This document shows positions 17,501 through 26,171 of a stretch of 64,000 nucleotides of DNA, one piece after another. The notes beneath the pieces are model-generated. The model saw only the letters and a list, made by a program, of their open reading frames with translations. It was not told where the DNA came from and searched no databases. Numbering within the stretch: the stretch's first letter is position 1; each line of letters begins with the position of its first letter. A program made the position numbers and the translations under genes. The stretch is taken from contig NZ_JAMXKF010000007.1 in NCBI RefSeq assembly GCF_024220585.1, forward strand, positions 1-64,000, in the 5' to 3' direction. The stretch is from Dyadobacter diqingensis. GTDB taxonomy: Bacteria; Bacteroidota; Bacteroidia; Cytophagales; Spirosomataceae.

Positions 17501-17688
17501 ATCTCTGTTTCGAAATGCCCGTAGTTCATCATCCTTGATCCAAGGTTATTACCCAGTAAAATAATCCTTGATCCTTTACTTATTTTCAGTGATTCGGATG
17601 CACTGAACTGGAAAGCACTGAAAGCAATGGCCATGAGTCCAAATGCGATGAGCAATCCGGTGATGCTTCTTTTTGCGGGTTTAGTCAT
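14503..17688 (-). CDS. SGNH-like / PVC-type dehydrogenase / HEAT / cytochrome c fusion protein
   Basis: This 1061-residue exported protein starts with a hydrophobic segment (about residues 10-30). Residues 38-270 look like an SGNH hydrolase domain, but block I reads LGNNLGSRM (N where the nucleophilic Ser should be) and the final block reads DGSQLNEEGY (Q for the catalytic His). Residues about 380-720 resemble the PVC-type membrane-bound dehydrogenase propeller, with many DxDxDG-like turns. HEAT-like helices follow to about 900. The C-terminal cytochrome c domain has CSTCH at 942-946 and a possible Met ligand in VPMTPFGG. It probably oxidises a sugar or alcohol and passes electrons to haem. 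It is downstream of the ThuA gene by 77 bases, same strand. Substrate unknown. Confidence 0.85.
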   Translation of the reverse strand: MTKPAKRSITGLLIAFGLMAIAFSAFQFSASESLKISKGSRIILLGNNLGSRMMNYGHFETEMQVRYPDSLLFIRNMCDGGDTPGFRPHASRNLPWAFPGAEKFQTEYAKNSSSEGHFDTPDQWLTRLKTDVIVAFFGYNESFQGKEGLANYKAELDAFIKHTLSQNYNGVTPPQLAIVSPIAFEDLSAKYDLPNGKKENENLALYAKGMKEVVEQNNRGTDRVLFVDAFTPSQKWYAESKQDLTIDGSQLNEEGYKKLALLLSDNVFGKVKPKAESNRNLVRAAVNEKNWMWHNDYKIPNGVHVYGRRYNPFGPDNYPAEIEKIREMTAIRDQAIWMAASKGEKMDVAAADKNTKQLPPVKTNFNPEKNGSLEYLYGEDALKKLKVPAGYKIELFASEEQFPDLAKPMQMSFDNKGRLWVATMPSYPHYKPGDSKPNDKIIIFEDTNNDGKADKQTVFADGLHLPLGFEIAKEGVYVSQGTNFKILMDTDGDGKADKQEILLSGFDDHDTHHNSHAFTVDPSGAIYSGEGVFLHTNVETSYGPVRATNGGFYRYAPQLHKLERTAQLSIPNPWGIAFDDWGQPFFAETSSPDVRWMMPGSVLPRYGEYTHKSVQLVEDAHRVRPTSGLEFVSSRHFPDDIQGDFLINNTIGFLGMKEHTLKDDGTGYISKHRADLVVSEDRNFRPVDMEFAPDGSLYLIDWHNILIGHMQHNARDPLRDHSHGRIYRITYPSRPLVKPAKVDGASIEELLDNLKLPEYRTRYRTRRELRGRDANQVLAKLNLWVAKLDKKDPRYEHHLLEGLWVSWGLDKVDQKLLKQVLKAKDYHARAAAVTVVRYTGHQVPDQAALLMQAAMDENSRVRLAAIVAASWIGKEKGLPILAEAKKKPLDDWSIHAYQTAVAHLNGVPVKKEKETVVKSGLKGKELQLFNMGKEIYAKEGYCSTCHQADGKGLTASGFPPLTANNWVLGNEDRLIKLALKGLLGPIEVSGKKYPGQVPMTPFGGLLKDDEVAAVLTYVRNSFGNQASAISPERVKKVRAATESKVDFYSPDQLIKEHPMEK

Positions 17689-17765
17689 TTTAATTTCAGG
17701 TAATTTTATCCATGGTGTAGGAACTAACTAATACTCAACAGACAATAATCCAATAAGTTACCGGA

Positions 17766-18641
17766 TTACTTAGCTTCTCTGTAAGGAACTTTGATATCGA
17801 TTTTCCCTTTCCAGTTTTTTGGTACTTTTTGTCCCAATTCCCAATGGATCGCGTTAATTACCAGACGTTGAAATGGTTCAAGCTGGAAATCATCCGGATG
17901 CCCCATTGTTGTCATGAAAACTTTTCCGCCAAAAGAGTTTGTTCCTGTCCAGGCAACAGGATTTTCTACGTCTTTTTTATCCGGATCGACTGATTTACCC
18001 ATCAATAACCATGTTGAGCCTTTTGTTGGATAATCCGGCAAAACGCGATACAGCCATGAACGAACATGGAATTTTGGTGAAACACCTGTCAGGATAGGAT
18101 TTTTCGCCTGATCAGCAATCACAGAAACGTCAGTGCTGCTTTTATGTCCGTAGTGGGTATGTGCGGCTTTGCCACCCCAGCCCGGAGGCGCGTTGAGCGC
18201 AAACTCACCGAATGCATTCCATTTTTCATTTTCATCACCTTTCGGATAGTTGAAAGCGTGCGTTGTCGTACGGAAACCCATAACAGGCTTTCCTGATTTC
18301 AGATACGCGTCAATGTGCGCAAGCTGCTCTTTGGGAAGCTGGCGCCACCGAAGGTAGAACACGGCGAGGTCAGCATCTTTGAGTGCTTCCAGTCCGGGAA
18401 TATCTTTTTCAGCATTGTGATCGGGATAGGCTTTCAAAACGATGGTACGCATGCCATAGTTTTTTTCAAGCTCAGCCGCGATCAGGGGCAAAGTCTCCTC
18501 GCCACTATATTCGTGATCGCCCGTTACAAAAACCACGAGTGGTTTTTTAGCTTTACCTGCCTGCGCAGAAACAATTGTGTTGGAAGTCAATATGCAGCAG
18601 AAGACCGCGCATAGAAATAGGAAGAGATTAGGTTTTAACAT
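17766..18641 (-). CDS. Secreted ThuA-domain protein
   Basis: This 291-residue protein has a signal peptide of about 28 residues ending VSAQA. The body is a glutamine-amidotransferase-like ThuA fold: LVVFVTGDHEYSGEETLPL at the start, FYLRWRQLPKEQL, GFRTTTHAF and HYGHKSSTDVSV. ThuA of rhizobia is implicated in conversion of 3-keto-trehalose, and ThuA-like genes often sit beside PVC-type dehydrogenase genes, as here. It is first in a two-gene operon with the cytochrome fusion. A role in extracytoplasmic keto-sugar metabolism is therefore an inference from family and context. No promoter box was recognised upstream. Confidence 0.87.
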   Translation of the reverse strand: MLKPNLFLFLCAVFCCILTSNTIVSAQAGKAKKPLVVFVTGDHEYSGEETLPLIAAELEKNYGMRTIVLKAYPDHNAEKDIPGLEALKDADLAVFYLRWRQLPKEQLAHIDAYLKSGKPVMGFRTTTHAFNYPKGDENEKWNAFGEFALNAPPGWGGKAAHTHYGHKSSTDVSVIADQAKNPILTGVSPKFHVRSWLYRVLPDYPTKGSTWLLMGKSVDPDKKDVENPVAWTGTNSFGGKVFMTTMGHPDDFQLEPFQRLVINAIHWELGQKVPKNWKGKIDIKVPYREAK

Positions 18642-18836
18642 TATGCTCCGATTTGTATCCAGTCGTTACACTGGAAATCTCATGAAAGAAAAAGATTAAG
18701 GTCTTAGTTCGGTAAGGCAAAAAAACGTCCAATCTACCGTTGAAAAATCCGTTTTTAACCACCCTGACCAAGGTTTCACAAGTAAGACTGATTTGTCCTA
18801 TTTTTCCCTTACTTTTTCATAAAACAAAACCGGGCA

Positions 18837-19577
18837 TTAGAAAAAGCGAAGACCGAGTGTAATTTCAGCTCTTGACAGATCCTCGAATTTTTCCTTAGAC
18901 AACTTGATGGTTTCCGTGACACCACCACTCTCTTTCCGGAATTTGTAGGAAGTCCCCAGATAACATGCGCCTGTTAAATTCAGAGCCAAATGATTACTCA
19001 ATCGCTGTTCCAGACCCAGACTTATCGCCCAGCCCATGGCATTGCCGCGCAGCTTAAAATCCTGCCCATTGGCTTTACCCTTATTCCCATAAGACTGATA
19101 ACCCATTGCAAAACCGGCGAGTACCGAAGTTGTATTATTCTGAAAAGGATATTGGTAAATAACCGAAGGGCCAACAAACTGGATTTTTATATCATCGGCA
19201 GTCTTGGTACCGTAGGTTCCACGACTGTTGTAGAAATTATATTTCAACCCCAAACCAATACGCGACCAAACATAACGATGCAGGTCAGCGCCAACAGAAA
19301 GCCCCGACTTCATCTTTTTCATGTGTTTCGAGTACTGTGTGTTCTGTCTCGTTCCTGCGTTGGGAAGCCGGTAACTATAACCGCTATTCAGCCCAAAACT
19401 CCATTTCGTTTTGATAGCAAGCATTTTTCCTTCTGCAACTGAATCGGTTTTTTGAACGACTGATCCTGCGTTGACAACAATCGCAGTACGGTTTGAAACG
19501 AGCATATTGTCCTGCGCGTGGGCATGACAAACAATCAGACAAAACAAAACGACGAAAGCAGTTAAATATTTATTCAT
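18837..19577 (-). CDS. Outer-membrane beta-barrel protein
   Basis: This 246-residue protein has a signal peptide of about 22 residues (MNKYLTAFVVLFCLIVCHAHA). The rest has alternating hydrophobic/aromatic strands such as WSFGLNSGYSYRL, IGLGLKYNFYNS and AEITLGLRFF, ending in F, as expected for a small beta-barrel of the outer membrane. The start at 19577 is chosen because the signal peptide begins there; a longer frame to 19610 adds MGSGYNCVLRS before it. No specific function can be assigned. It is transcribed alone, with a -7 box about 75 bases upstream. Confidence 0.75.
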   Translation of the reverse strand: MNKYLTAFVVLFCLIVCHAHAQDNMLVSNRTAIVVNAGSVVQKTDSVAEGKMLAIKTKWSFGLNSGYSYRLPNAGTRQNTQYSKHMKKMKSGLSVGADLHRYVWSRIGLGLKYNFYNSRGTYGTKTADDIKIQFVGPSVIYQYPFQNNTTSVLAGFAMGYQSYGNKGKANGQDFKLRGNAMGWAISLGLEQRLSNHLALNLTGACYLGTSYKFRKESGGVTETIKLSKEKFEDLSRAEITLGLRFF

Positions 19578-19650
19578 TGATCTTAAAACGCAATTGTATC
19601 CTGAACCCACGCCAACAGAAAATAAACGGTCTTTCTATCGTAAGTGGATT

Positions 19651-19658
19651 CAAAGATA
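19651..19658 (-). promoter_or_regulatory. -7 box of the beta-barrel gene
   Basis: TATCTTTG on the minus strand matches TAnnTTTG, 73 bases before the ATG at 19577. No -33 TTG at the usual spacing. Confidence 0.45.
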
Positions 19659-19698
19659 CAACTTATACTTTATGCCGATAAAATTTAGTGCGGAATGA

Positions 19699-19717
19699 AT
19701 CAGACAATCTGTCTGAT
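19699..19717. promoter_or_regulatory. Perfect dyad between haloperoxidase gene and barrel gene
   Basis: ATCAGACA and TGTCTGAT form an 8-bp perfect inverted repeat around ATC. It has no T-tract. It lies 20 bases after the haloperoxidase stop and about 40 bases upstream of the next -7 box, so it may be an operator or a weak transcription end. Confidence 0.4.
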
Positions 19718-19736
19718 AGCTTGATTTTTCTGCACC

Positions 19737-21059
19737 TTACTTCGCAGCTGCTCCATGAACACCCGCTTTTTTAATTGTTTCTATGATAAACTCACCAATT
19801 TTTTTACCCTGTGCCTGCCCGTTTTCAATCGCATCCCGATAATGAATTCCGCCATACAAGCGGGAAATCGCAGCTTCTTCGGCTGCTTGCCTGAAAGATT
19901 TAAAATCGCGTGTGGGCAAATCAAATATCACCTCTGTATTGTCCGTGAAAGAAAAATTGTCTCCAAAAAAATAAGTAAGTGTTTCAGCTACGGCAGTAGA
20001 AATTACGCTATGTCCGCTCGTGTACTCCGGAAAAGGCGGTGTTTGCAAGAGCGGCTGCCATTTTGGATCAATGTATCGATTAATAACGGTTTCGGGCCGA
20101 ATTCTGCTGCTCCGGTATTTCTCGTCCCAGCAGCTTATGAACGCATCCATTAAAGTAGCCGCAACCATTCCATGGATCATAATGCCCCGATCCAGATCCA
20201 CTTTGGCTTTTGTGGTCGCGATGCTCGTTATATTCATCCAGTGCCCGCCCGGACTGATCTTCTTGAAACCAATCGACATGTGCCCGGATGTGTTGATCGC
20301 AAAAGGATTACAATCCCAATAAGAGGCAATAAAGCGGGTTTTCTCATTCAGCTTTTTGCCAGCATCGTAAACCTCATAGGCCAGTTTATAAAATGCGCTG
20401 GTGCTGTCCTTGCTGAAAAGAACCGGGGGCTCAGGTTTGAACTGCCCGCTGGAATCAATAAGGACCGGACGTATCGTTTTCCAGTGCGGCTCCACCCCTT
20501 CCATATAACCCGGAGGCGTCGGAAACCAGTAACCATCACCTTTCAAAGGCCTGTATCTTAATCTTGTACTCAACTTTGAGTAATTATCGGTACTGGAAAA
20601 AACGATGATTTTCTTTGCTACTTCCTGAGCGACCGCAACCGATTGCGCCACAAGCTGATCGGCATAACCGTCTTTTTTCAACACCGCCAAAAGTTTTTTC
20701 TGATCTTCTTCCAGCATATACCCCGACGGCAAAATGATCCTTCCCGTTTCCAGAATACAATAAAGCGCCGCGATTTTATAATCATAAGCGGCCTTACTTT
20801 CAATTTCTATTTTGTTGAGCCCTTTCACATACGCCGACGGTGAAACGATCGACTTATTATTTCGGGCAATGATTTCCTGAGCACCCAACAGGCAATACGT
20901 ATAAAACCGGCTGGCTGCCGGCGGATTGGCCACATCATGGATCATCACCATCGTCAGCGAAAAAATGGCCGGCTGCAAATGTCTGTCCAGTTCTTTTTTT
21001 GATTTTTGGGCATGGGCAAGCTGACAGATCAACAAACTTAACAGCAAAAGTCTTTTCAT
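19737..21059 (-). CDS. Secreted vanadium-dependent haloperoxidase / PAP2-family enzyme
   Basis: This 440-residue protein has a short signal peptide (about residues 1-17, LAHAQ). The vanadate/phosphate pocket is complete: K314 and R321-P322 in KYRSSRIRP, S348-G349-H350 in YTSGH, and R400 and H406 in SRLYGGIHYRD. Enzymes with this pocket either halogenate organic substrates with peroxide or act as acid phosphatases; sequence alone does not decide. The start codon overlaps the stop of the upstream CRTAC1 gene as TAATG, so translation is probably coupled. It is the last gene of the SusC-SusD-CRTAC1 cluster. Confidence 0.88.
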   Translation of the reverse strand: MKRLLLLSLLICQLAHAQKSKKELDRHLQPAIFSLTMVMIHDVANPPAASRFYTYCLLGAQEIIARNNKSIVSPSAYVKGLNKIEIESKAAYDYKIAALYCILETGRIILPSGYMLEEDQKKLLAVLKKDGYADQLVAQSVAVAQEVAKKIIVFSSTDNYSKLSTRLRYRPLKGDGYWFPTPPGYMEGVEPHWKTIRPVLIDSSGQFKPEPPVLFSKDSTSAFYKLAYEVYDAGKKLNEKTRFIASYWDCNPFAINTSGHMSIGFKKISPGGHWMNITSIATTKAKVDLDRGIMIHGMVAATLMDAFISCWDEKYRSSRIRPETVINRYIDPKWQPLLQTPPFPEYTSGHSVISTAVAETLTYFFGDNFSFTDNTEVIFDLPTRDFKSFRQAAEEAAISRLYGGIHYRDAIENGQAQGKKIGEFIIETIKKAGVHGAAAK

Positions 21060-24000
21060 TATTTTTTCTGTAATTGATAAAATTGAAGCGGTTTATTAAA
21101 GGCGCCTATCAACAGATACGGTTCCTTTTTTATGTTGATCTCAACAACGGATTTGACGTCACCCGTCACGGAAAGGCCCGAGCGTGGCTGGCTTACGTAA
21201 ACGAAATGCCCTTTTCCATCTCCCCGCAGATAACAGCCATAGTTGGCGTCCATGCTTCCAATTTTCAGACGGTTATCAGACTTATTTCCAAATAACAGCA
21301 GATCCTTGTTTCCGTCCTTGTCGAAATCTTCATAAAGTATGGAAGTTACCGGCGCAAACTGCGCCTGAAGTGGCAGGATCTGCTTTTCAAATTTTCCGTT
21401 TTTATTCATAAAACAAACCGACCGGGCCTCATTAAATTTTAACTTTCCAGCCTTAGCCAACACTTCCGGCGAGAAGATATCCATCATGGTGGCACTGGCA
21501 TAGTCCTTATAAAAAGCGAATTTTTTACGCATCGGGTAAATCTGGTCATTCAATTCGTCACGACTGACAAACGGATAGGATTTGCCCTGAATATAAAAAT
21601 TGAAAAAGGGATCGATTGAACCGTTGTTGTCAAAATCGGCAAAATACAGTTCTCCCGGCTCGCTTTGTGAAACTTTGATTTGTGAATTTGTGCCAAAATT
21701 TCCGGCAACAATATCCTTCTTTCCGTCACCGTCAATATCTTCGATCAATAACGAAGACCAGAAACCAGATTCTTCCTCCGAGAAATACTGCGCCGTTTTA
21801 TCAACAAACCCGTCTTTGGTATTGGCATAAATCTTAACCGGCATAAACTCGCCACAGATAATCAGATCCTTTCGTCCGTCATCGTCCAAGTCGGCCCACT
21901 GCGCGTCCGTCACCATACCTGCCTTTGAAAAAGGTGCCGGGGTTATCGAAAACTCACCCTTCCCGTTATTGGTCAAAAGAAATGAAGTCGGGGTTTCAGG
22001 ATAACGTCCTGGAATAATCCGGCCACCCACAAACAAATCAAGATCACCATCACCATCGTAATCACAAGCCCTGACACAGGATTTGCTGCTGGCTTTAAGA
22101 TTTGGCATCGACAACACGGCCAGATTGAGTTTTCCTTTGCCGTCACTTAAAAAAATTTCATCCTGAAGAGAAAAAGTATTAGGCTCAAAAAGTGAATAAC
22201 CGCCCTTGGCTACGTATAGGTCATCAAAACCATCTCCATTGGCATCAAAAAATAATGCTGCCGAATTGGCTGAAAGGTTTTCATCACCGATCGCGAATCC
22301 TTCCATTTCTTCAAACGTCCCTTTCGAATCCTGTAACCAGATTTTCCCTTTTTTATTCTGATCACCACTCAGGTAAATGTCTTCCAGTCCGTCCTTGTTC
22401 ACGTCACCTTTGGCAACAATGGGGCCCGTTTGCGAATACATGGACAACATCAAAGGCTGACGTTTGAAATCATTTTCGCTGAACCCATCGTGCTGATACG
22501 TTATAATATGATCGGCCCTGGCAAAAACTGTTGATGTTTTTTCAGATACTCTCTGTATTTTTTTTATGTTTTCCGGTTTCTTCTCAACAGTCAGCAACTG
22601 GTTGGAAGTTACATTCGTCAGCCATTGCTCCTTTTGGTCTGGCCAGATTATCCTCACTGAATCCACCTGTGTTTCGGCATCAAGTCCAAAATGTAACTTT
22701 AATGGCAGACAGGACAGATATCCCCGGTTCGGATTTACTTCCTGGTATTGTTGCTTTCCTTTCGAGAACAAAAACACCTTAGCCCCAACCGCATTTTTGT
22801 TTCCTTCGGACTGCTTTAATTTTACCTGAAGATAACCACCCTTCGATTGCTCTCGTCCCATATTCTGGTACACAAAAGCCGGTTCATTGATATTGCTGAC
22901 CACCAGATCCAGGTCTCCGTCATTATCAAGATCAGCGTACACAGCACCACTTGAAATCGCCGGGTTATTGAGCCCCCAATCTTCCTGTTTTTTCGTAAAA
23001 GTCAGGTCCTGGTTATTTTTAAAAATGTAATTCGCCAGCTTGGTTGAAGGCATCGCCTTGATCAGATCCATCAGCAAAAACGGCTCCTTATTAACCGCCT
23101 GCCTGATCTTGTAGTCGCCCCAGTATTTCAAAAAATCCTTGTTGGTATAGTCTCTCAGATAACCATTGCTGACAAACAGATCTTTGTATCCGTCGTTATC
23201 AAAATCTGCCAGCAGCGGGCACCAGCTCCAATCGGTATTGGATACGCCGGATAGCTGTGCAATTTCACTGAAAGTACCGTTTCCGTTATTGAGCTGCAAC
23301 ATATTCCGCATATACTGGCGGTTTAGATTCTGTTTCATCATCAGCTCAAAAGACTCGTAATTCTCCTGAAGCTGTAACAATTTCTGGCGTCGGTTATCCT
23401 CTGGAAGCATGTCCAGCGAAATGATATCCGGCAAACCGTCATTGTTAAAATCGGCGATATCCAGCCCCATCGAAAACTGGGCTAAGTGGCGAAAACACGC
23501 CTCTGAGTCTTCGTGGAAAGTTCCATCGCCGTTATTGATGTAAAGATAATCCGGCTCGTTGTAGTCATTCGTAACGTAGATATCCGGCAAGCCATCCAGA
23601 TTGATATCAGCAATGGCGACACCTAACCCGAACGTTAACGGATACTGATAAATGCCTGCCTTTTTGGTTACCTCAACGAATTTATTATTCTTGTTTTCAA
23701 AAAGTTTGTTACCAGCCAGCTCATCCGTTTGGGTCCTGAACTTGGCCAGTTCCATGTTATCAATTTTTTTGACGCTGTGATTAAGCAGGAACATATCCAG
23801 ATCGCCATCATTGTCGTAGTCGAAAAAAGAAGCCTGCGTGCTGTAACTGATATTGTCAAGACCATATTCCTTCGCCTGTTCGACAAACTTCACGGATCCG
23901 TTTTGCGCCCCCTGATTGATAAATAACTGGTTTTTTCTGGTTTCGTCATCTACCTTACCCGAATAACAAATGTGAATATCCAGCCAGCCATCGCCATTAA

Positions 24001-24394
24001 CATCCGCCATGGTTACACCTGTTTTCCAGCCAGCCTTTCTCCCTTCGATGCCTTTTCCCGCCGAACCCGTAATATCCTTAAACCGGATCGGGGCACCTTT
24101 TTCCCCTCCCAGATTAAGATACAACTTATTGGATTTCATGTTTGAGGTAAAAAACAAGTCATCAAATCCATCATTATTAACATCACCCACTGCCACACCG
24201 CCACCATTGTAGAAATATTCATAAGCCATTACGTTCAGGCTTTCATCCTCGTTGATGTCATTCCTGAAATCGATATTGGTCTGCTTTGGAGTCAATAACT
24301 GAAAAAGCGGCTGCTGCGCCTGGGCCATAGAAAAGTGAACCCCGAGCAAAAGAACCAGGGATAAAACACCTGAAATTTTTCTATTCGTCAACAT
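21059..24394 (-). CDS. CRTAC1-type FG-GAP/VCBS repeat protein with ASPIC/UnbV domain
   Basis: This 1111-residue exported protein (signal peptide to about residue 27) is built mainly of FG-GAP repeats with many calcium loops of the DxDxDGxxD kind (DVNNDGFDD, DYDNDGDLD, DFNNDGLPD, DKDGNKD). A central ASPIC/UnbV-like domain is seen around residues 520-610 (GAKVFLFSKGKQ, NRGYLSCLPLKLHFGL, VRIIWPDQ). This is the CRTAC1 architecture. Such proteins are predicted calcium-stabilised beta-propellers that bind ligands or partners; no catalytic residues are evident. It lies after SusC-SusD and is translationally coupled to the haloperoxidase gene. Surface or periplasmic partnership with them is an inference. 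Confidence 0.88.
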   Translation of the reverse strand: MLTNRKISGVLSLVLLLGVHFSMAQAQQPLFQLLTPKQTNIDFRNDINEDESLNVMAYEYFYNGGGVAVGDVNNDGFDDLFFTSNMKSNKLYLNLGGEKGAPIRFKDITGSAGKGIEGRKAGWKTGVTMADVNGDGWLDIHICYSGKVDDETRKNQLFINQGAQNGSVKFVEQAKEYGLDNISYSTQASFFDYDNDGDLDMFLLNHSVKKIDNMELAKFRTQTDELAGNKLFENKNNKFVEVTKKAGIYQYPLTFGLGVAIADINLDGLPDIYVTNDYNEPDYLYINNGDGTFHEDSEACFRHLAQFSMGLDIADFNNDGLPDIISLDMLPEDNRRQKLLQLQENYESFELMMKQNLNRQYMRNMLQLNNGNGTFSEIAQLSGVSNTDWSWCPLLADFDNDGYKDLFVSNGYLRDYTNKDFLKYWGDYKIRQAVNKEPFLLMDLIKAMPSTKLANYIFKNNQDLTFTKKQEDWGLNNPAISSGAVYADLDNDGDLDLVVSNINEPAFVYQNMGREQSKGGYLQVKLKQSEGNKNAVGAKVFLFSKGKQQYQEVNPNRGYLSCLPLKLHFGLDAETQVDSVRIIWPDQKEQWLTNVTSNQLLTVEKKPENIKKIQRVSEKTSTVFARADHIITYQHDGFSENDFKRQPLMLSMYSQTGPIVAKGDVNKDGLEDIYLSGDQNKKGKIWLQDSKGTFEEMEGFAIGDENLSANSAALFFDANGDGFDDLYVAKGGYSLFEPNTFSLQDEIFLSDGKGKLNLAVLSMPNLKASSKSCVRACDYDGDGDLDLFVGGRIIPGRYPETPTSFLLTNNGKGEFSITPAPFSKAGMVTDAQWADLDDDGRKDLIICGEFMPVKIYANTKDGFVDKTAQYFSEEESGFWSSLLIEDIDGDGKKDIVAGNFGTNSQIKVSQSEPGELYFADFDNNGSIDPFFNFYIQGKSYPFVSRDELNDQIYPMRKKFAFYKDYASATMMDIFSPEVLAKAGKLKFNEARSVCFMNKNGKFEKQILPLQAQFAPVTSILYEDFDKDGNKDLLLFGNKSDNRLKIGSMDANYGCYLRGDGKGHFVYVSQPRSGLSVTGDVKSVVEINIKKEPYLLIGAFNKPLQFYQLQKK

Positions 24395-24445
24395 GAAAAA
24401 GAGAGTAAAAAATGTAACGAAAGATATGTTATAAAAACTAAAAAA

Positions 24446-24468
24446 ACTTCAACAACCTGTTGAAGTTC
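24446..24468 (-). terminator. Second hairpin of a tandem terminator pair
   Basis: A 10-bp perfect stem (24446-24455 with 24459-24468, loop ACC) is followed on the minus strand by seven T. It lies between the SusD terminator and the CRTAC1 gene, so it either reinforces termination or attenuates expression of the CRTAC1-haloperoxidase pair. Confidence 0.75.
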
Positions 24469-24488
24469 GGATTAATTGTTACTGTGAT

Positions 24489-24528
24489 AAAAACGGAGCA
24501 AGAAATGAATATCCCTCGCTCCGTTTTT
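24489..24528 (-). terminator. Terminator after susD-like gene
   Basis: An 11-bp perfect stem (24489-24499 with 24518-24528) with A/T flanks lies ten bases after the SusD stop at 24538. Confidence 0.85.
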
Positions 24529-24537
24529 TTGGGTTTA

Positions 24538-26166
24538 TTATTTATCCCACCAGATTCTGGCAGTGAAACTATCTGTACCACCCAGACGGCCAATTGCCTC
24601 AGCATAGTTAACCGGATTCTGAGCAGGCTCGTTGGCGCCGTAAGGATTTCTTCTAGGAATTGTTCCGTTTGAGAAACCGCCCGGGTAAACAACCGGTGTT
24701 AGTGCAGGATAACCTGATCTTCTCCAGTTACTCCATGTTTCAATGAAGTTGAACAAAGTACCTGTGGTAACCCAGTACTGCTCATTGATTTGTTTCAGAG
24801 ACTTATCGGTTGACGAAACATCCAATGGGTTAGCTGCCAAAAACGCACCTGTTGCATCAATAGCTGCTTTTACAGAAGCGTCTGCTGCGGCGGCAGTCTT
24901 GTTGAACTGAGCCAAAGAAGCGATAGAAGCTGTAACACCATTGTTGAAGTGATCGGCAGCTGTTCCTGAACCTACGTTCCATCCTCTTACTTTTGCTTCT
25001 GCAAGCATCAGCTCAACTTCCCCGTAAGTCAGAATAAAGTTTGTGCCGCTTCTGTCAAGGAAAATAGTCGTACGAGGTCTTGAATATTTACCTACACGAG
25101 CAACCTTATCGTCTTTGATGCTTGGATCAGCCGGAGAATCCCCAGGAAATTCAGCACTTTTTGAAATATCCGTTGCTCCACCGTTCAGGTCATATCCGTT
25201 TGGAAGCCCAATCTGGATCGCCAAAGTATTATCACCAGCCAAATCCTGGTTAGAGTTGTTGGCATAACCTGTTTTTGCAACCTCTGCAATGGCAGTGATA
25301 CGTGGATCTTTGGTTGCTTTCAGATAATCCATGAAAGTTTTGCTCCATCTAACCTCTCTGTAATCATCTGCCACACGTAGTGCATTGGTGGTAGCATTCG
25401 AATTACCTGTGCTGTTATCCGTCACTACTTTCGCATTGTCAGCGATAGCAGTGAAAACACCACCAGCTACTGCTTTTTCAGCCCAGGTTTTCGCCAATGC
25501 AGCGTCCACTTTTGTAAGGCGCATTGCCAAACGCAACATCAAAGAGTTACCGAATTTTTTCCATTGTGCGATATTACCCGAATAGAATAAATCCGCCGTT
25601 GGGCCAGCTTTCGCCGCGTCAAGGTTTTTGACAGCAGTTTCAAGATCCGTCAGCATTGCCGTATAAATCGCCTGCTGTGTATCATACTTTGGTGCATAAA
25701 TTCCGGCTTTTGCATTAAGCGCTTCCGAGTAAGGTGCATCTCCGTACGTATCCGAAACACGTGCGATACACAAAACCTTCATGATCGTACCAATGTTGTA
25801 AAGGTTCGAAAGTTCCGGTTTGTCTTTCACCAGATTCTGCATTTCAAAAGCACGGGAAGCTGCATTGTAGCTATCGCTGAAAATGCTGCTCTGGTATGAT
25901 ACAAAGCTTCCAGACGCACGGTATTTGTCTCCATTACCGTAATAAGAATAAGTTGACGCCAGAACCTGTGTCCACATACTCTGGAACAAAAGCTGCGAAT
26001 AACCTGTGTTTGAATAAGAGTACTGCGTTTGCGACAACAAATAATTCGCATTAAATACAGCACCACTGGTTTTGTTTGGATCGGTATTGATATCTTCAAA
26101 TTTATCCGTACATCCGAAGGAAAGAAGAAATACCGCGACTCCTATATATTTTGATAATCTTTTCAT
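24538..26166 (-). CDS. SusD/RagB-family outer-membrane lipoprotein (SusD-like_2 type)
   Basis: This 542-residue lipoprotein has a lipobox (LLSFGC, acylated Cys at 19) and then KFEDINTDPNKT, the typical opening of the SusD-like_2 family. The remaining helical TPR-like scaffold includes LYNIGTIMKVLCIARVSDTYGD and LTYGEVELMLAEAKVRG. It should sit on the cell surface as the lid of the SusC transporter and bind the substrate. It starts five bases after the SusC stop, so the two are co-translated. The SusD-like_2 type is often found with non-glycan or peptide substrates, so the ligand is open. Confidence 0.93.
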   Translation of the reverse strand: MKRLSKYIGVAVFLLSFGCTDKFEDINTDPNKTSGAVFNANYLLSQTQYSYSNTGYSQLLFQSMWTQVLASTYSYYGNGDKYRASGSFVSYQSSIFSDSYNAASRAFEMQNLVKDKPELSNLYNIGTIMKVLCIARVSDTYGDAPYSEALNAKAGIYAPKYDTQQAIYTAMLTDLETAVKNLDAAKAGPTADLFYSGNIAQWKKFGNSLMLRLAMRLTKVDAALAKTWAEKAVAGGVFTAIADNAKVVTDNSTGNSNATTNALRVADDYREVRWSKTFMDYLKATKDPRITAIAEVAKTGYANNSNQDLAGDNTLAIQIGLPNGYDLNGGATDISKSAEFPGDSPADPSIKDDKVARVGKYSRPRTTIFLDRSGTNFILTYGEVELMLAEAKVRGWNVGSGTAADHFNNGVTASIASLAQFNKTAAAADASVKAAIDATGAFLAANPLDVSSTDKSLKQINEQYWVTTGTLFNFIETWSNWRRSGYPALTPVVYPGGFSNGTIPRRNPYGANEPAQNPVNYAEAIGRLGGTDSFTARIWWDK

Positions 26167-26171
26167 GTTGC

